A stretch of 64,000 bases of DNA from NCBI GenBank assembly GCA_963793245.1, contig CAWBZG010000002.1:806001-870000 (forward strand). Direction: 5' to 3'. Positions 25,377 to 33,187 of the stretch are shown one piece after another. The translations under genes were made by a program, and so were the position numbers. Under the pieces are notes generated by a model. The model was given only the letters and a program-made list of their open reading frames with translations, ran no database searches and was not told where the DNA came from. The stretch's first letter is position 1; each line of letters begins with the position of its first letter. The stretch comes from CAXBBB01 sp963793245 (GTDB lineage: Bacteria > Bacteroidota > Rhodothermia > Rhodothermales > BA12).

Positions 25377-26894
25377 TCACACATCATACTTGCGAGCGAT
25401 ATAGGCCAGCCACGGCTCGGCGGTGAGCTGGCCGCCAGTAGCGTCGCGGAGGATGCGGTCGGCGGACTTAGCTCTACCCCAGCGGTGGACGTGCGTGTGC
25501 ATCCAGTCGAGAAGCGGCTTGAATTCGCCCCGCGCCATCTGCTCGTCGAGCGTACCATGCGTCGGCGTTAGGTCGCGGTCGCAGGCGTCCCACAGCATCG
25601 CCGACATCAGATTGCCCAGGGCGTAGGTCGGGAAGTAGCCAATGGTCCCCAAGCTCCAGTGCACGTCTTGAAGCACACCTTCCGCGTTAGTTGCAGGGCG
25701 GATGCCGAGGTAGTTTTCCATCGCGTCGTTCCACGCTTTAGGAAGATCGGCGACGGACAGCGTGCCTTCAATCAGGGCGATTTCCAGCTCCATCCGCAGC
25801 ATGATGTGCAGGTTGTACGTCACTTCATCTGCCTCGACGCGGATGAGCGACGGGGCGATGTGATTCATCGCCGCATAGAAATCGTCAAGCGTAACGCCGG
25901 ACAGTGCTTCGGGGAACGCGGCCTGAGTCTGGGGCCAGTAGTGTGACCAAAACGGACGACTCCGCCCGACCAGGTTTTCCCACAACCGCGACTGCGACTC
26001 GTGCATCCCCAGCGATGTACCCTCCGCCAGCGGAGTCCGCGCTGTCCTCTGGTCCACACCTTGCTCATACATCCCGTGCCCCGCCTCATGGAGCGTAGAC
26101 GAGAAAGCGGATGGGAAGTAGTTGGGATCGACGCGCGTCGTGATGCGGACATCGGTCCGGTCGAACGTCGTCGTGAACGGGTGCGTCGATACGTCTTGGC
26201 GTCCGCGCGCGAGGTCGAAGCCGATGTCGGCCAGCACCTTCATGCCCAGATCCCACTGCGCCCCTTGCGGGAAGTCGCCCGAGACGGCGTCCAGTCCGGG
26301 CTGCTCGCGCTCGGACAGCGTCTGGACGATGGGGACGAGCCGTTCGCGCAAGTCGCCGAAAACCTGTTGAAGTTGAGACGTCGTCGCCCCGGGTTCGAAC
26401 TGGTCGAGTAGGGCATCGTATGGATGCTCGTCAAATCCCAGCAGGTCAGCCAGTTCGCGGTTGAGGGCGACGATGGTTTCCAGGTGCGGCGCGTAGTGAC
26501 TGAAGTCGTCGGCTTCGCGCGCGTGACGCCAGGCTTCTTTGGCTAGACCGATGGCAGTCGCCTGGCGCGAGACGAAGTCGGACGACAGCTTTTGCGCGTG
26601 TTCGAGGTCGCGCGCCGTTTCGCGGATCAATCCGGCGTCGAAGATCGACTGGTCGTCGTTGCGCGCTTCTAGGTCGGCGAGCAGAGGGAGCGCGTCTGCG
26701 ACGACTTGGGCCGTTTCGTCGCTCGTCAGCATCTGGTGCGCCAGCGTCCGCAGCGTAGCGACTTGGTTCGCTCTCGCAGAATGCGCGGCAGGAGGGAGGT
26801 AGGTTTCCTGGTCCCACTCGAGAACGGCAGCCGACGCGCTGAGGTCGTGAATCGGGGCGAGGTGGTCGCGGAGACAAGAAAGCGGATCGGACAT
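25377..26894 (-). CDS. Carboxypeptidase Taq family metallopeptidase (M32)
   Basis: 505 residues, family length. Zinc carboxypeptidase that removes C-terminal residues from peptides, presumably in the cytosol, as no signal peptide is seen. HExxH zinc motif in STLHEAGHGMYEQG. Other M32 marks are ALLDQFEPGATT, the GMHESQSRLWEN block, DEVTYNLHIMLRMELE and the IGYFPTYALGNLMSAML segment. ATG 26894 (MSDPLSCL) is chosen over an upstream in-frame start because the family begins at this point. Confidence 0.95.
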   Translation of the reverse strand: MSDPLSCLRDHLAPIHDLSASAAVLEWDQETYLPPAAHSARANQVATLRTLAHQMLTSDETAQVVADALPLLADLEARNDDQSIFDAGLIRETARDLEHAQKLSSDFVSRQATAIGLAKEAWRHAREADDFSHYAPHLETIVALNRELADLLGFDEHPYDALLDQFEPGATTSQLQQVFGDLRERLVPIVQTLSEREQPGLDAVSGDFPQGAQWDLGMKVLADIGFDLARGRQDVSTHPFTTTFDRTDVRITTRVDPNYFPSAFSSTLHEAGHGMYEQGVDQRTARTPLAEGTSLGMHESQSRLWENLVGRSRPFWSHYWPQTQAAFPEALSGVTLDDFYAAMNHIAPSLIRVEADEVTYNLHIMLRMELEIALIEGTLSVADLPKAWNDAMENYLGIRPATNAEGVLQDVHWSLGTIGYFPTYALGNLMSAMLWDACDRDLTPTHGTLDEQMARGEFKPLLDWMHTHVHRWGRAKSADRILRDATGGQLTAEPWLAYIARKYDV

Positions 26895-27024
26895 ATCGGG
26901 CGTAGATTGGAATCCGCGCAAACGCACGACAAAGGGGAGGGATCACGGGTCGTGCGTTGAGATGCCGGTGAAGATGTGCGCGCTGGTTGACAGCCCGCCC
27001 AGCCCGGCGTAGTTTTACAGTCCT

Positions 27025-27097
27025 GCCGATATAGCTCAGTTGGTAGAGCGGTTCATTCGTAATGAACAGGTCAGCGGTTCGAATCCGCTTATCGGCT
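27025..27097 (+). tRNA. tRNA-Thr, anticodon CGU
   Basis: Seven-base acceptor stem GCCGATA/TATCGGC, D arm GCTC-AGTTGGTA-GAGC, anticodon stem GTTCA/TGAAC with loop TTCGTAA (anticodon CGT, reads ACG), variable AGGTC, and T arm AGCGG-TTCGAAT-CCGCT. The body closely follows bacterial tRNA-Thr(CGU). The 3' CCA is not encoded (TCCG follows), so it is added after transcription. Confidence 0.97.
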
Positions 27098-27100
27098 CCG

Positions 27101-27132
27101 GCCCCGGTGCGCACGTCGCATCGGGGCTTTTT
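27101..27132 (+). terminator. Terminator after tRNA-Thr
   Basis: GCCCCGGTGCG / CGCATCGGGGC (one G-U pair) around a five-base loop, followed by TTTTTT. Strong factor-independent terminator, three bases past the tRNA and 27 before rlmB, so rlmB must have a promoter of its own or depend on read-through. Confidence 0.92.
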
Positions 27133-27158
27133 TCGTTTAGGCTCACACCCCTCACGCC

Positions 27159-27926
27159 ATGTCCGACCTCGACCATCAGGAAGCCGTCCTCGCCGGACGC
27201 AATGCCGTAAGGGAAATCGTCGACGCCGATCCGTCGCGCGTCGAGCGGGTCTATTTGCAGAACGATACCGGCACGCTCAAGCAGATCGCGGGCATGGCGC
27301 GCGCGGCGGGCTTGCAGGTCCAGTTCGTACCGCAAAAGCGGCTCAACGCACTGGCGCCGGGCATCAACCATCAAGGCGCTGTCGCCCTGGTCTCGGCTGT
27401 CACCTATTCGGATGCCGATGCGCTCTTCTCGACTGTCGCCCCGACGCTCGACGACGTGAAGGAGCGGATGCCCATTCTACTCGCTCTCGACGGTCTGGAA
27501 GACCCCTTCAACGTCGGCGCCATCCTGCGCAGCGCGGCAGCGGCGGGCGTGGCGGGTGTCCTCGTGAGCAGCAAAGGTGCCGCCCCTATCGGAGCGACGG
27601 CCCTAAAAGCGAGCGCCGGAACTGCGCTGCAACTGCCCATCGCACGCGTCGATAAGATGGCGACGATGCTCGAAGCTGCTAAAGAACGCGGTTATTGGGT
27701 CGTCGGCGCCGAGGGCACGAGCGAAACGGCTCACACCGCATGGGACTGGGCACGCGCTACGATCCTCGTCGTCGGCAGCGAGAAAAATGGCCTGAGTGCG
27801 TCCGTCGCCAAAGCCTGCGACGGGTTGGTGTCGATTCCGATGCCCGGTGCCGTCGAATCGCTCAACGCAAGCGTCGCCACGGGCGTGCTGCTCTTTGAGG
27901 CCGTCCGGCAGCGGATGGCGGGTTAA
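27159..27926 (+). CDS. rlmB: TrmH/SpoU-family 23S rRNA 2'-O-methyltransferase
   Basis: 255 residues. SPOUT-fold enzyme; the RlmB branch methylates the ribose of G2251 in 23S rRNA. N-terminal substrate-binding domain (LAGRNAVREIV, VYLQNDTG, VPQKRLNALAPGINHQGAVALVS). The catalytic knot has LALDGLEDPFNVGAILRSAAAAGV (motif 1), VVGSEKNGLS (motif 2) and SIPMPGAVESLNASVATGVLLFE (motif 3). The close SpoU relatives can differ in site, so the exact target nucleotide is a family inference. Confidence 0.9.
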   Translation: MSDLDHQEAVLAGRNAVREIVDADPSRVERVYLQNDTGTLKQIAGMARAAGLQVQFVPQKRLNALAPGINHQGAVALVSAVTYSDADALFSTVAPTLDDVKERMPILLALDGLEDPFNVGAILRSAAAAGVAGVLVSSKGAAPIGATALKASAGTALQLPIARVDKMATMLEAAKERGYWVVGAEGTSETAHTAWDWARATILVVGSEKNGLSASVAKACDGLVSIPMPGAVESLNASVATGVLLFEAVRQRMAG

Positions 27927-28030
27927 GGGGCAGTTGTAACAGAGCGAGCGCTCGGTGTGTCGTCCGACAGTCCTTTCACGGTTGCACGTGGTCCGATATC
28001 GCGTACTTCGGCGATTCACCTCATGACCCT

Positions 28031-28273
28031 ATGACTGAGCGCACAATCACGAATTCCGATGGCACCGAATGGTCGTTTGCGCAGACCCTCGCTAACGCAG
28101 GAGATACGCACGCGGAAGCGAAACATTCGGAGCGAGAGACAGAGGACGATAGCGTAGTCGTCGTCGCCACGCCGAGGGGTGGCGCGCAGTCTGTCCGCCT
28201 CGAATTACCGCGCGATTGGGCTGAGTCGATGGACGACGAGGCGCTGTCTGCCATGCTGACGAGCAAAGACTGA
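28031..28273 (+). CDS. Small conserved-looking protein of unknown function
   Basis: 80 residues, mostly polar, no signal or membrane segment. It opens MTERTITNSDGTEWSFAQ, has an acidic variable middle, and closes with VVVVATPRGGAQSVRLELPRDWAESMDDEALSAML. I believe similar short proteins occur in related genomes but cannot name a family. It is a free-standing gene between rlmB (104 bases upstream) and the convergent tmRNA terminator. Confidence 0.6.
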   Translation: MTERTITNSDGTEWSFAQTLANAGDTHAEAKHSERETEDDSVVVVATPRGGAQSVRLELPRDWAESMDDEALSAMLTSKD

Positions 28274-28332
28274 AGCGAGTCAGCATGGTCGAAGTGAGTG
28301 TAAACTCAGAACGGAAGCCGCCCCATAAACGC

Positions 28333-28372
28333 AACATGCCCCACACCGACCGAGGTCAGCGCAGGGCATGTT
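28333..28372 (-). terminator. ssrA: Terminator of the tmRNA gene
   Basis: AACATGCCC / GGGCATGTT arms with an internal ACCGACC/GGTC stem, starting 10 bases beyond the tmRNA 3' end. A short T-rich stretch (GCGTTTATG on the minus strand) follows. Confidence 0.75.
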
Positions 28373-28381
28373 GGATGGGAG

Positions 28382-28748
28382 TGGAGGTGCCGGGAGTCGA
28401 ACCCGGGTCCGAGTGAGCGGACAAATCAGGCGTCTACGTAACCTAGCCGTCCTATTGTTGATCTCACACACGGTCCATAGCCAGACGGCAGGGCCGGATC
28501 GTGTGCCAGGCTGATTGATTTAACGCGGTCAGCCTCAGCCGGTGGCTTTCCACATCATCCTATCTTAAGTCGATGCCTCGTTACCTTGCCGATAGGCAAG
28601 CGCGGTAGGAGACAGCTGGGGCTTTACGCAGCCAGCGCGTACGAGTAGTCGTTCGCAATTATGGTTTTCCAGTCGGATTAACGAGGATCCTGGAATCCTC
28701 GGCACGCAACCTGTTGCGCGACTCACCCGTCGAAACCGGAACACCCCC
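28382..28748 (-). ncRNA. ssrA: Transfer-messenger RNA (tmRNA)
   Basis: 367-nt one-piece tmRNA that rescues stalled ribosomes and tags nascent peptides. The 5' end GGGGGTG pairs with CACCTCC at the 3' end. CCGGTTTCGACGGGT follows the acceptor, and the T arm reads GGGTTCGACTCCCGG, as in alanine tmRNAs. The tag reading frame is GCGAACGACTACTCG... giving ANDYSYALAA then TAA. Pseudoknot-rich sequence follows. CCA is not encoded. Its protein partner smpB lies at 61169. Confidence 0.97.
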
Positions 28749-28788
28749 ATGTGTTCAAAGAACGTACGCCGAAGCGTGGAGAAGATAC

Positions 28789-29232
28789 CTAGCGTGCCGC
28801 CGCAGGTTCCCCTTTCTCCGTCTGGACGGCAGCCTCGAACCCATTCGCCTTCATCGCGTCGAGTAGCGGCGGCTCAATGGCGCGGCGCAGGTTAGCAGGC
28901 AGGTAGCCGATCTTGTTGCGCGCGCCGTCGAAGTAGACTCGATACGGATGGACGAGCACGCGGACCCGGTTCGACGCCATCGGCAGCACCTCCAGATGCG
29001 CTTCGACGCGGTAAATCCCGGCCTGACTGAACGTCCTGGGCTGCGTTTCGAGAGCGACAGCGGACGAGTCGTCGGCGATTTGCCATCCAGCTTCTCGTAG
29101 TGCCTCTACTACGTCAGCATTTGCCGGCAAGGTCGAGGCCTGCTCCGCGTAATCGAAGTAGGGCGGCGTCAGCGTCGGGGCGCAGCCGGAGAAACTGATC
29201 AGTATGAGAGCAGCAACGAGGTGAGAGCGCAT
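28789..29232 (-). CDS. Small lipoprotein of unknown function
   Basis: 147 residues. Signal peptide with lipobox SFSGC (Cys about 17), then PTLTPPYFDYA, a segment EALREAGWQIADDSS, beta-rich middle (YRVEAHLEVLP, RVRVLVHPYRVYFDG) and an end AIEPPLLDAMKANGFEAAV. No family recognised. ATG 29232 gives a proper signal peptide. A terminator-like hairpin on the same strand lies only 14-60 bases upstream of the start (29246-29292), which may control it. Confidence 0.72.
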   Translation of the reverse strand: MRSHLVAALILISFSGCAPTLTPPYFDYAEQASTLPANADVVEALREAGWQIADDSSAVALETQPRTFSQAGIYRVEAHLEVLPMASNRVRVLVHPYRVYFDGARNKIGYLPANLRRAIEPPLLDAMKANGFEAAVQTEKGEPAAAR

Positions 29233-29245
29233 CGGACGTAGGGGC

Positions 29246-29292
29246 AAAAAAAACAGCCGGACGGAAACGCTCACCCTTCGTCCCGTCCGGCT
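29246..29292 (-). terminator. Terminator-like hairpin just upstream of the lipoprotein gene
   Basis: On the minus strand GCCGGACGG ... CCGTCCGGC (9-base perfect arms, about 20-base loop) is followed by G-less TTTTTTTT. It is a textbook factor-independent terminator placed 14 bases before the lipoprotein ATG, so a minus-strand transcript from about 29350 would stop here. It is either the end of a short RNA or an attenuator. Confidence 0.75.
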
Positions 29293-29579
29293 TGTGCAGG
29301 TCGCTGCACGCGGCATCCTGTTCGGATACACGTGATGTACGAGCAACGTGCGTGCCATACCTAATAGAGGCTAAGTTTTTTTGTTTCAGCGGGTTAGGGG
29401 GTAGTAAAAACTGCCCTGAGTGTCCACGATCTCACCGTGAGGTGCGGAGTATACAGGACACTTCGGCTCCCAAACGCAGTCAACCGGCTGAATCGCACGA
29501 CGAGATGGATCAATCGTCTCAGCTAGTATGCCGACTGCGAAGCTTTGGTTGGCGGTGGGAACTCAGAGGCGGCTAGACC

Positions 29580-29585
29580 TATATT
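29580..29585 (+). promoter_or_regulatory. Possible promoter box for the 30-residue basic protein gene
   Basis: TATATT in CTATATTACTC, about 45 bases upstream of the ATG, the only AT-rich hexamer near the gene. The same CTATATT core occurs upstream of rplU. Weak evidence without mapping. Confidence 0.3.
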
Positions 29586-29625
29586 ACTCATCCTTCGAGA
29601 CGCCTCAATATCTACCCTCTTCTCT

Positions 29626-29718
29626 ATGCCCTGCGGACGCAAGCGCAAACGACACAAGATCGCCACTCACAAGCGCAAGAAGCGCCTGCGCAAGAATCGT
29701 CACAAGAAGAAGCGCTAG
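29626..29718 (+). CDS. 30-residue basic protein, AURKAIP1/COX24 (mS38-like) ribosomal type
   Basis: Too short for usual ORF calling. 30 residues, of which about two thirds are Lys, Arg or His: MPCGRKRKRHKIATHKRKK then RLRKNRHKKKR. The KRKRHKI.THKRKKR.RK.RHKKK pattern is that of the AURKAIP1/COX24-domain proteins annotated in Bacteroidota, related to a mitochondrial small-subunit protein. Very likely a ribosomal component binding rRNA. Start ATG preceded by CTTCTCT; a perfect terminator follows 14 bases after the stop, which supports a real single-gene transcript. Confidence 0.9.
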   Translation: MPCGRKRKRHKIATHKRKKRLRKNRHKKKR

Positions 29719-29732
29719 ACGCTGACTTTTGT

Positions 29733-29766
29733 GGGCTGTCTCTCGATTGAGGGGCAGCCCTTTTTT
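29733..29766 (+). terminator. Terminator of the small basic protein gene
   Basis: GGGCTGTCTCTC / GAGGGGCAGCCC stem around GATT, followed by TTTTTT. It ends 54 bases before the next gene. Confidence 0.92.
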
Positions 29767-29820
29767 GTGCGCGTTCGTACTTTGCGCTCTCTCACTACCA
29801 TTCGCCTCAGATTCGCTCGC

Positions 29821-30120
29821 ATGTCCCGTTCGAGTACGCTAGGATTTCTCTTCGGCAGTGCTGCCGGTCTCGCCGCTGGATTGCTGCTCGCGCCTGAGGA
29901 AGGGCAGAAGCTGCGTCGACGCATTGTCTACCAACTCGAACGCCTGGGCGACCGTGCCACGCGACTATCGGAGTTGATGCAGCGTTCGGACTCAGAGGTC
30001 GATACGACGGCGCGTGGAACGGGGCAAGCCGTGGTGCGCAATGCCCGTGAGGAAGCCGCCCGCATCCGGGCCGAGATCGACGCCCTGATTGGCGAGGTCC
30101 GCTCGGTCGATTCTGCCTGA
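29821..30120 (+). CDS. YtxH-domain protein
   Basis: 99 residues. The N-terminus has a short hydrophobic glycine-rich segment (LGFLFGSAAGLAAGLLLAPEEGQKLRRRI), the YtxH hallmark, anchoring it in the membrane. The rest is a charged helix (RLSELMQRSD ... AREEAARIRAEIDALIGEV) likely to be coiled coil. YtxH proteins are often stress-related with no known activity. ATG 29821; the frame upstream to 29731 covers the terminator. Probably cotranscribed with yaaA, nine bases downstream. Confidence 0.85.
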   Translation: MSRSSTLGFLFGSAAGLAAGLLLAPEEGQKLRRRIVYQLERLGDRATRLSELMQRSDSEVDTTARGTGQAVVRNAREEAARIRAEIDALIGEVRSVDSA

Positions 30121-30129
30121 CGCTCTACT

Positions 30130-30945
30130 ATGCCTGACTTTACGATTCTGATGCCGCCCGCTGAGGGCAAGCAGACCGGCGGCAATCCGCTCGCCCCGGA
30201 CATGTTCGACATCCGCGCGGGGGGGACGTTCAACTACTTTCGCGAACTCAACCCTGAGCGCAAAAAGCTGATTGCTGCCCTTCAAGAGTTTGTCCGCACG
30301 GGCGAGGATGCGCACGAAAGTGTGTTCGGCGTCAAAGGCGACACGCTCGCCCAAGCGCTTGACGACAACCTCAACCTGTCCGGCGCGCCGCTCATGGCTG
30401 CGCTCGAACGGTACAGCCCCGGCGTGATGTATCAGTCGATGGACTTTCAAGGTCTGCCGACGGGTGCTCAGCGTCGCTTCTTGGAGCACACCGTCATCGT
30501 GTCGGGACTCTACGGTTTGCTCCGTCCGGACGATCTGATTCCCGCCTACCGCCTCAAGATTGACGCGTCGCTGCCTGAAGTCGGTAAGGTCAGCGCGTTT
30601 TGGCGTCCGCGCGTGAGCGAAGTGCTCAATCGGACTGTGAAGGGCCGCATCGTGTGGAATCTGCTACCCAACGCGCACCAGGACGTCTGGGACGATGAGC
30701 ACACCTACGAAGAGCAGTTCTTGGTCAAGTTCGTGCGCGAGAAGGCGGGCGAGCGCTCGACGGTTTCGCACGGCGTTAAGCAACTGCGCGGCCAACTCGT
30801 CAACTACATCGCACGCGAGACTGTCGACGATCTCGAAGGTCTGCGCGAGTGGCGCGCGCCCGATGGCTATCGGCTCGACGAGCACTCGACTGAAACCGAT
30901 GCGGACGCCAAGACGACGACGCTCGTCTACGTGCGCAAAGGCTGA
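30130..30945 (+). CDS. yaaA: YaaA (DUF328) family protein, peroxide stress protein
   Basis: 271 residues. YaaA-family proteins bind DNA and, in E. coli, limit intracellular iron during peroxide stress. Family marks: ILMPPAEGKQ at the N-terminus, YSPGVMYQSMDFQGL, VIVSGLYGLLRPDDLIPAYRLKID, FWRPRVSEVLN, VWNLLPNA and the VKQLRGQLVNYIAR block. The stop overlaps the udk ATG (TGATG), so these two are coupled. Function here is transferred from the family. Confidence 0.88.
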   Translation: MPDFTILMPPAEGKQTGGNPLAPDMFDIRAGGTFNYFRELNPERKKLIAALQEFVRTGEDAHESVFGVKGDTLAQALDDNLNLSGAPLMAALERYSPGVMYQSMDFQGLPTGAQRRFLEHTVIVSGLYGLLRPDDLIPAYRLKIDASLPEVGKVSAFWRPRVSEVLNRTVKGRIVWNLLPNAHQDVWDDEHTYEEQFLVKFVREKAGERSTVSHGVKQLRGQLVNYIARETVDDLEGLREWRAPDGYRLDEHSTETDADAKTTTLVYVRKG

Positions 30946-31565
30946 TGCGGAAGCCCGTCGTCATCGGTATCGCGGGCGGATCGGGGTCCGGCAAATCAAC
31001 CGTGTTGCGGACGATCGTCGAGGCGTTCGGGCCGGAGCGCATCGCCGTGCTCGATCACGACGCCTACTATAAGGATCTGGCGCACCTGCCTCCGAAGATC
31101 CGAACCGAGTTCAACTTCGACCACCCGGACGCGCTCGAAACGGACCTGATGGCTACTCATCTCGACACGCTCCTGGAGGGCGATACCATCGAGAAGCCAC
31201 GCTACGACTTCGTCAACCATAGCCGCCTGCCCGATACGAATACGGTCCGACCGCGCCCCGTCATCATCGTCGAAGGCATCCTCGTTCTTGCTGAGAGGGA
31301 GTTGGTCAAGCGGATGGACATCAAACTGTTCGTTGACACTGCAGACGACATCCGCCTCATCCGCCGCTTGCGCCGCGACATCGAAGAACGTGGACGCTCG
31401 GCTACGTCGGTGATCGACCAGTACGAGCGGACGGTTCGCCCGATGCACCTGGAGTTTGTCGAACCCTCCAAGCGCCTGGCCGACGTGATTCTTCCGCGTG
31501 GAGGACACAACCAGGTCGCCACCGAAATGGTGATGGCGCGTATCGAGACGCTGCTGAATCGATAG
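30945..31565 (+). CDS. udk: Uridine kinase
   Basis: 206 residues. Phosphorylates uridine and cytidine with ATP or GTP in pyrimidine salvage. P-loop GGSGSGKST (10-18), DHDAYYKDL (substrate loop), FNFDHPDALE, YDFVNHSR, VIIVEGILVL (Walker B-like), RRLRRDIEERGRS lid and QYERTVRPMHLEFVEPSK. Starts within the yaaA stop. Convergent with coaX, 14 bases apart. Confidence 0.95.
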   Translation: MRKPVVIGIAGGSGSGKSTVLRTIVEAFGPERIAVLDHDAYYKDLAHLPPKIRTEFNFDHPDALETDLMATHLDTLLEGDTIEKPRYDFVNHSRLPDTNTVRPRPVIIVEGILVLAERELVKRMDIKLFVDTADDIRLIRRLRRDIEERGRSATSVIDQYERTVRPMHLEFVEPSKRLADVILPRGGHNQVATEMVMARIETLLNR

Positions 31566-31579
31566 GGTGCGCCTCTTTC

Positions 31580-32357
31580 TCACCCCGCTTCGCTGGCTAA
31601 AGATGACGAGTGGGAAGGTGGTAAGCCGAGTGCAGAGTAGAGTCCTTCGTGCACCAAATCCGGCGCGAGCGCATCGTGCGCAATGTGATCGGCCAGTCTC
31701 TCGGACCATCCGCCGGTAAGGACGACGGTCACTGGCATAGCAAGATGAGCGTGCAGCCGAGCAAGCATTCCGTCGACCGAAGCCACGAATCCCCACCACG
31801 CGCCGGAGGCCAGGGAGGACGCGGTGTCGGAGCCGATGAGGGCTGGCAAGCTGGTCAAGTCGACGTAGGGAAGCTGTGCGGTGCCTCTGGCGAGCGATGC
31901 GAGTTGGAGCGTCGGACCGGGGGCGATGGCTCCGCCCAGGTAGCGATTTTCGACGAGGACTTCGTAGGTAACAGCAGTGCCAGCGTCGACGACGACCAAG
32001 GCGGGAGCATGGGGATAGCGGACGTGGGCACCCAGCGCGGCGGCGATGCGGTCGGCGCCTAGCGTATCGGGCGTACGGTAGGCGATCTGGATGGGAAGCG
32101 AGATTACGGGCGTTGAGCACGTGAATCGGGACGCCGGGAAGCTCATATTCGAGCGCATTCCGAAGCGGTTCGTTTGCCGAGGGGACGACAGACGCGACGG
32201 CGATCCTTGAGGTATCTGAAGGCAGATGGAAAGCGGCCAGGCCGTCAGAGAGTGCGACAGTGCCGACGGCAAATCGGGAGTCGATGCGGCCTTCGCGCCA
32301 GATGATTCCCTTCGCGTTTGTGTTGCCCACGTCGATGGTGACGATGGCGCCGCTCAC
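31580..32357 (-). CDS. coaX: Type III pantothenate kinase (frameshifted)
   Basis: First step of coenzyme A synthesis: pantothenate to 4'-phosphopantothenate, feedback-insensitive type III. N-terminal part VTIDVGNTNAKGIIW (actin-like phosphate loop) and VASVVPSANEPLRNAL, then after the frame break SLPIQIAYRTPDTLGADRIAA, VVDAGTAVTYEVL, GGAIAPG and VVLTGGWSERLA. Shortening the run at 32108-32110 by one base restores 258 residues. The start is GTG 32357, overlapping the birA stop (GTGA), as expected for a birA-coaX pair. Confidence 0.92.
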
Positions 32358-33187
32358 GAGATGGGAGGGCGAAACGTGACGTCGCCAGCGCGGAAGAGGC
32401 GGATACCGTCGGCGAGTTCGAGGCGCAGCGCGCCATCGTCCGCGACTCCGAGCATGCGTCCGGTTGTCGGTGTGGGGCTGTGCGCATGCCAGAGAGACAC
32501 CTGCTCTCCTAGCCCGTCGAGGCGTGATTCGTAGAGCGTCCGCAGCGTCGTCGCCCGCGTTTCGCCGACGAGTTGGAGCAAGATATCCAGGTGCTTCAGC
32601 AGGGCCGTGAGTGCGCCGCCCCGTTCGATTGGGCGTCCGGCAGTTTCCTCCAACGACGTAGCCCCGTCGACGCCCGCGCTCGCCTCGCGTGACACGTTGA
32701 TGCCGATGCCGAGCACGAGTGAGTTGGACGTTCCGGTGCGCTCCATCAGGATGCCTGAGATCTTGCGTCCGTCTACTCGCACATCGTTGGGCCATTTAAC
32801 TGCGGCTCTCGCTCCAGTCACTTGTTCAGCGGCTCGCGCGATCGCCAGCGCAGCGGCCATTCCGACACGTCCACCGTAGGCGTCGGCTCGTCGCAGGTGG
32901 AGAATGAATGACAAGGCGAGTGCGCTTCTGGGAGGCGTGTGCCACGCTCGGCCCAACCGCCCGCGACCGTTCGTCTGCTCGTCTGCAAGCACGAGCGTGC
33001 CGTGGGGAGCATCACGTTTCGCCCAGCCGCGTGCTGCGTCGTTAGTCGACCCCAGCGAGGCGTACCAGTGGCGCGGGTGTCCGAGAGAGGATCCTGAAGC
33101 TGCTATCGCCTGGTCGACCCACGAAGGGACGACTTGCGCTTCCAGCGCGGACGGGGGATCTTGGGCTATGACGGTAGCTCGACGCAT
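32354..33187 (-). CDS. birA: Biotin--[acetyl-CoA-carboxylase] ligase (monofunctional)
   Basis: 277 residues. Activates biotin with ATP and attaches it to the biotin carrier protein. Motifs: YASLGSTNDAAR, GRGRLGRAWHTPP (ATP/biotin loop), VKWPNDVRVDGRKISGIL and VLGIGINVS. There is no DNA-binding winged helix at the N-terminus, so it is not a repressor of the E. coli type; the C-terminal SH3-like domain is present (LGVADDGALRLEL). Its ATG lies 20 bases inside the start of the divergent TPR gene. Coupled to coaX downstream. Confidence 0.93.
   Translation of the reverse strand: MRRATVIAQDPPSALEAQVVPSWVDQAIAASGSSLGHPRHWYASLGSTNDAARGWAKRDAPHGTLVLADEQTNGRGRLGRAWHTPPRSALALSFILHLRRADAYGGRVGMAAALAIARAAEQVTGARAAVKWPNDVRVDGRKISGILMERTGTSNSLVLGIGINVSREASAGVDGATSLEETAGRPIERGGALTALLKHLDILLQLVGETRATTLRTLYESRLDGLGEQVSLWHAHSPTPTTGRMLGVADDGALRLELADGIRLFRAGDVTFRPPIS

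Larger units (their letters stand above)
29233..29625. other. 393-base gap with terminator, AT island and possible promoter
   Basis: No convincing gene. On the minus strand the region ends in a strong terminator at 29246-29292. A poly-T stretch lies near 29372-29378. The right end carries a likely promoter for the small basic protein gene (TATATT at 29580-29585). A minus-strand frame from 29358 (MARTLLVHHVYPNRMP...) crosses the terminator and continues into the lipoprotein frame; I do not regard it as coding. Confidence 0.5.

Noticed and set aside
30996..32795. 599-residue minus-strand reading frame
   Set aside because: Only its middle is coaX; the start is antisense-like Arg-rich text from birA, and the end is antisense to udk.
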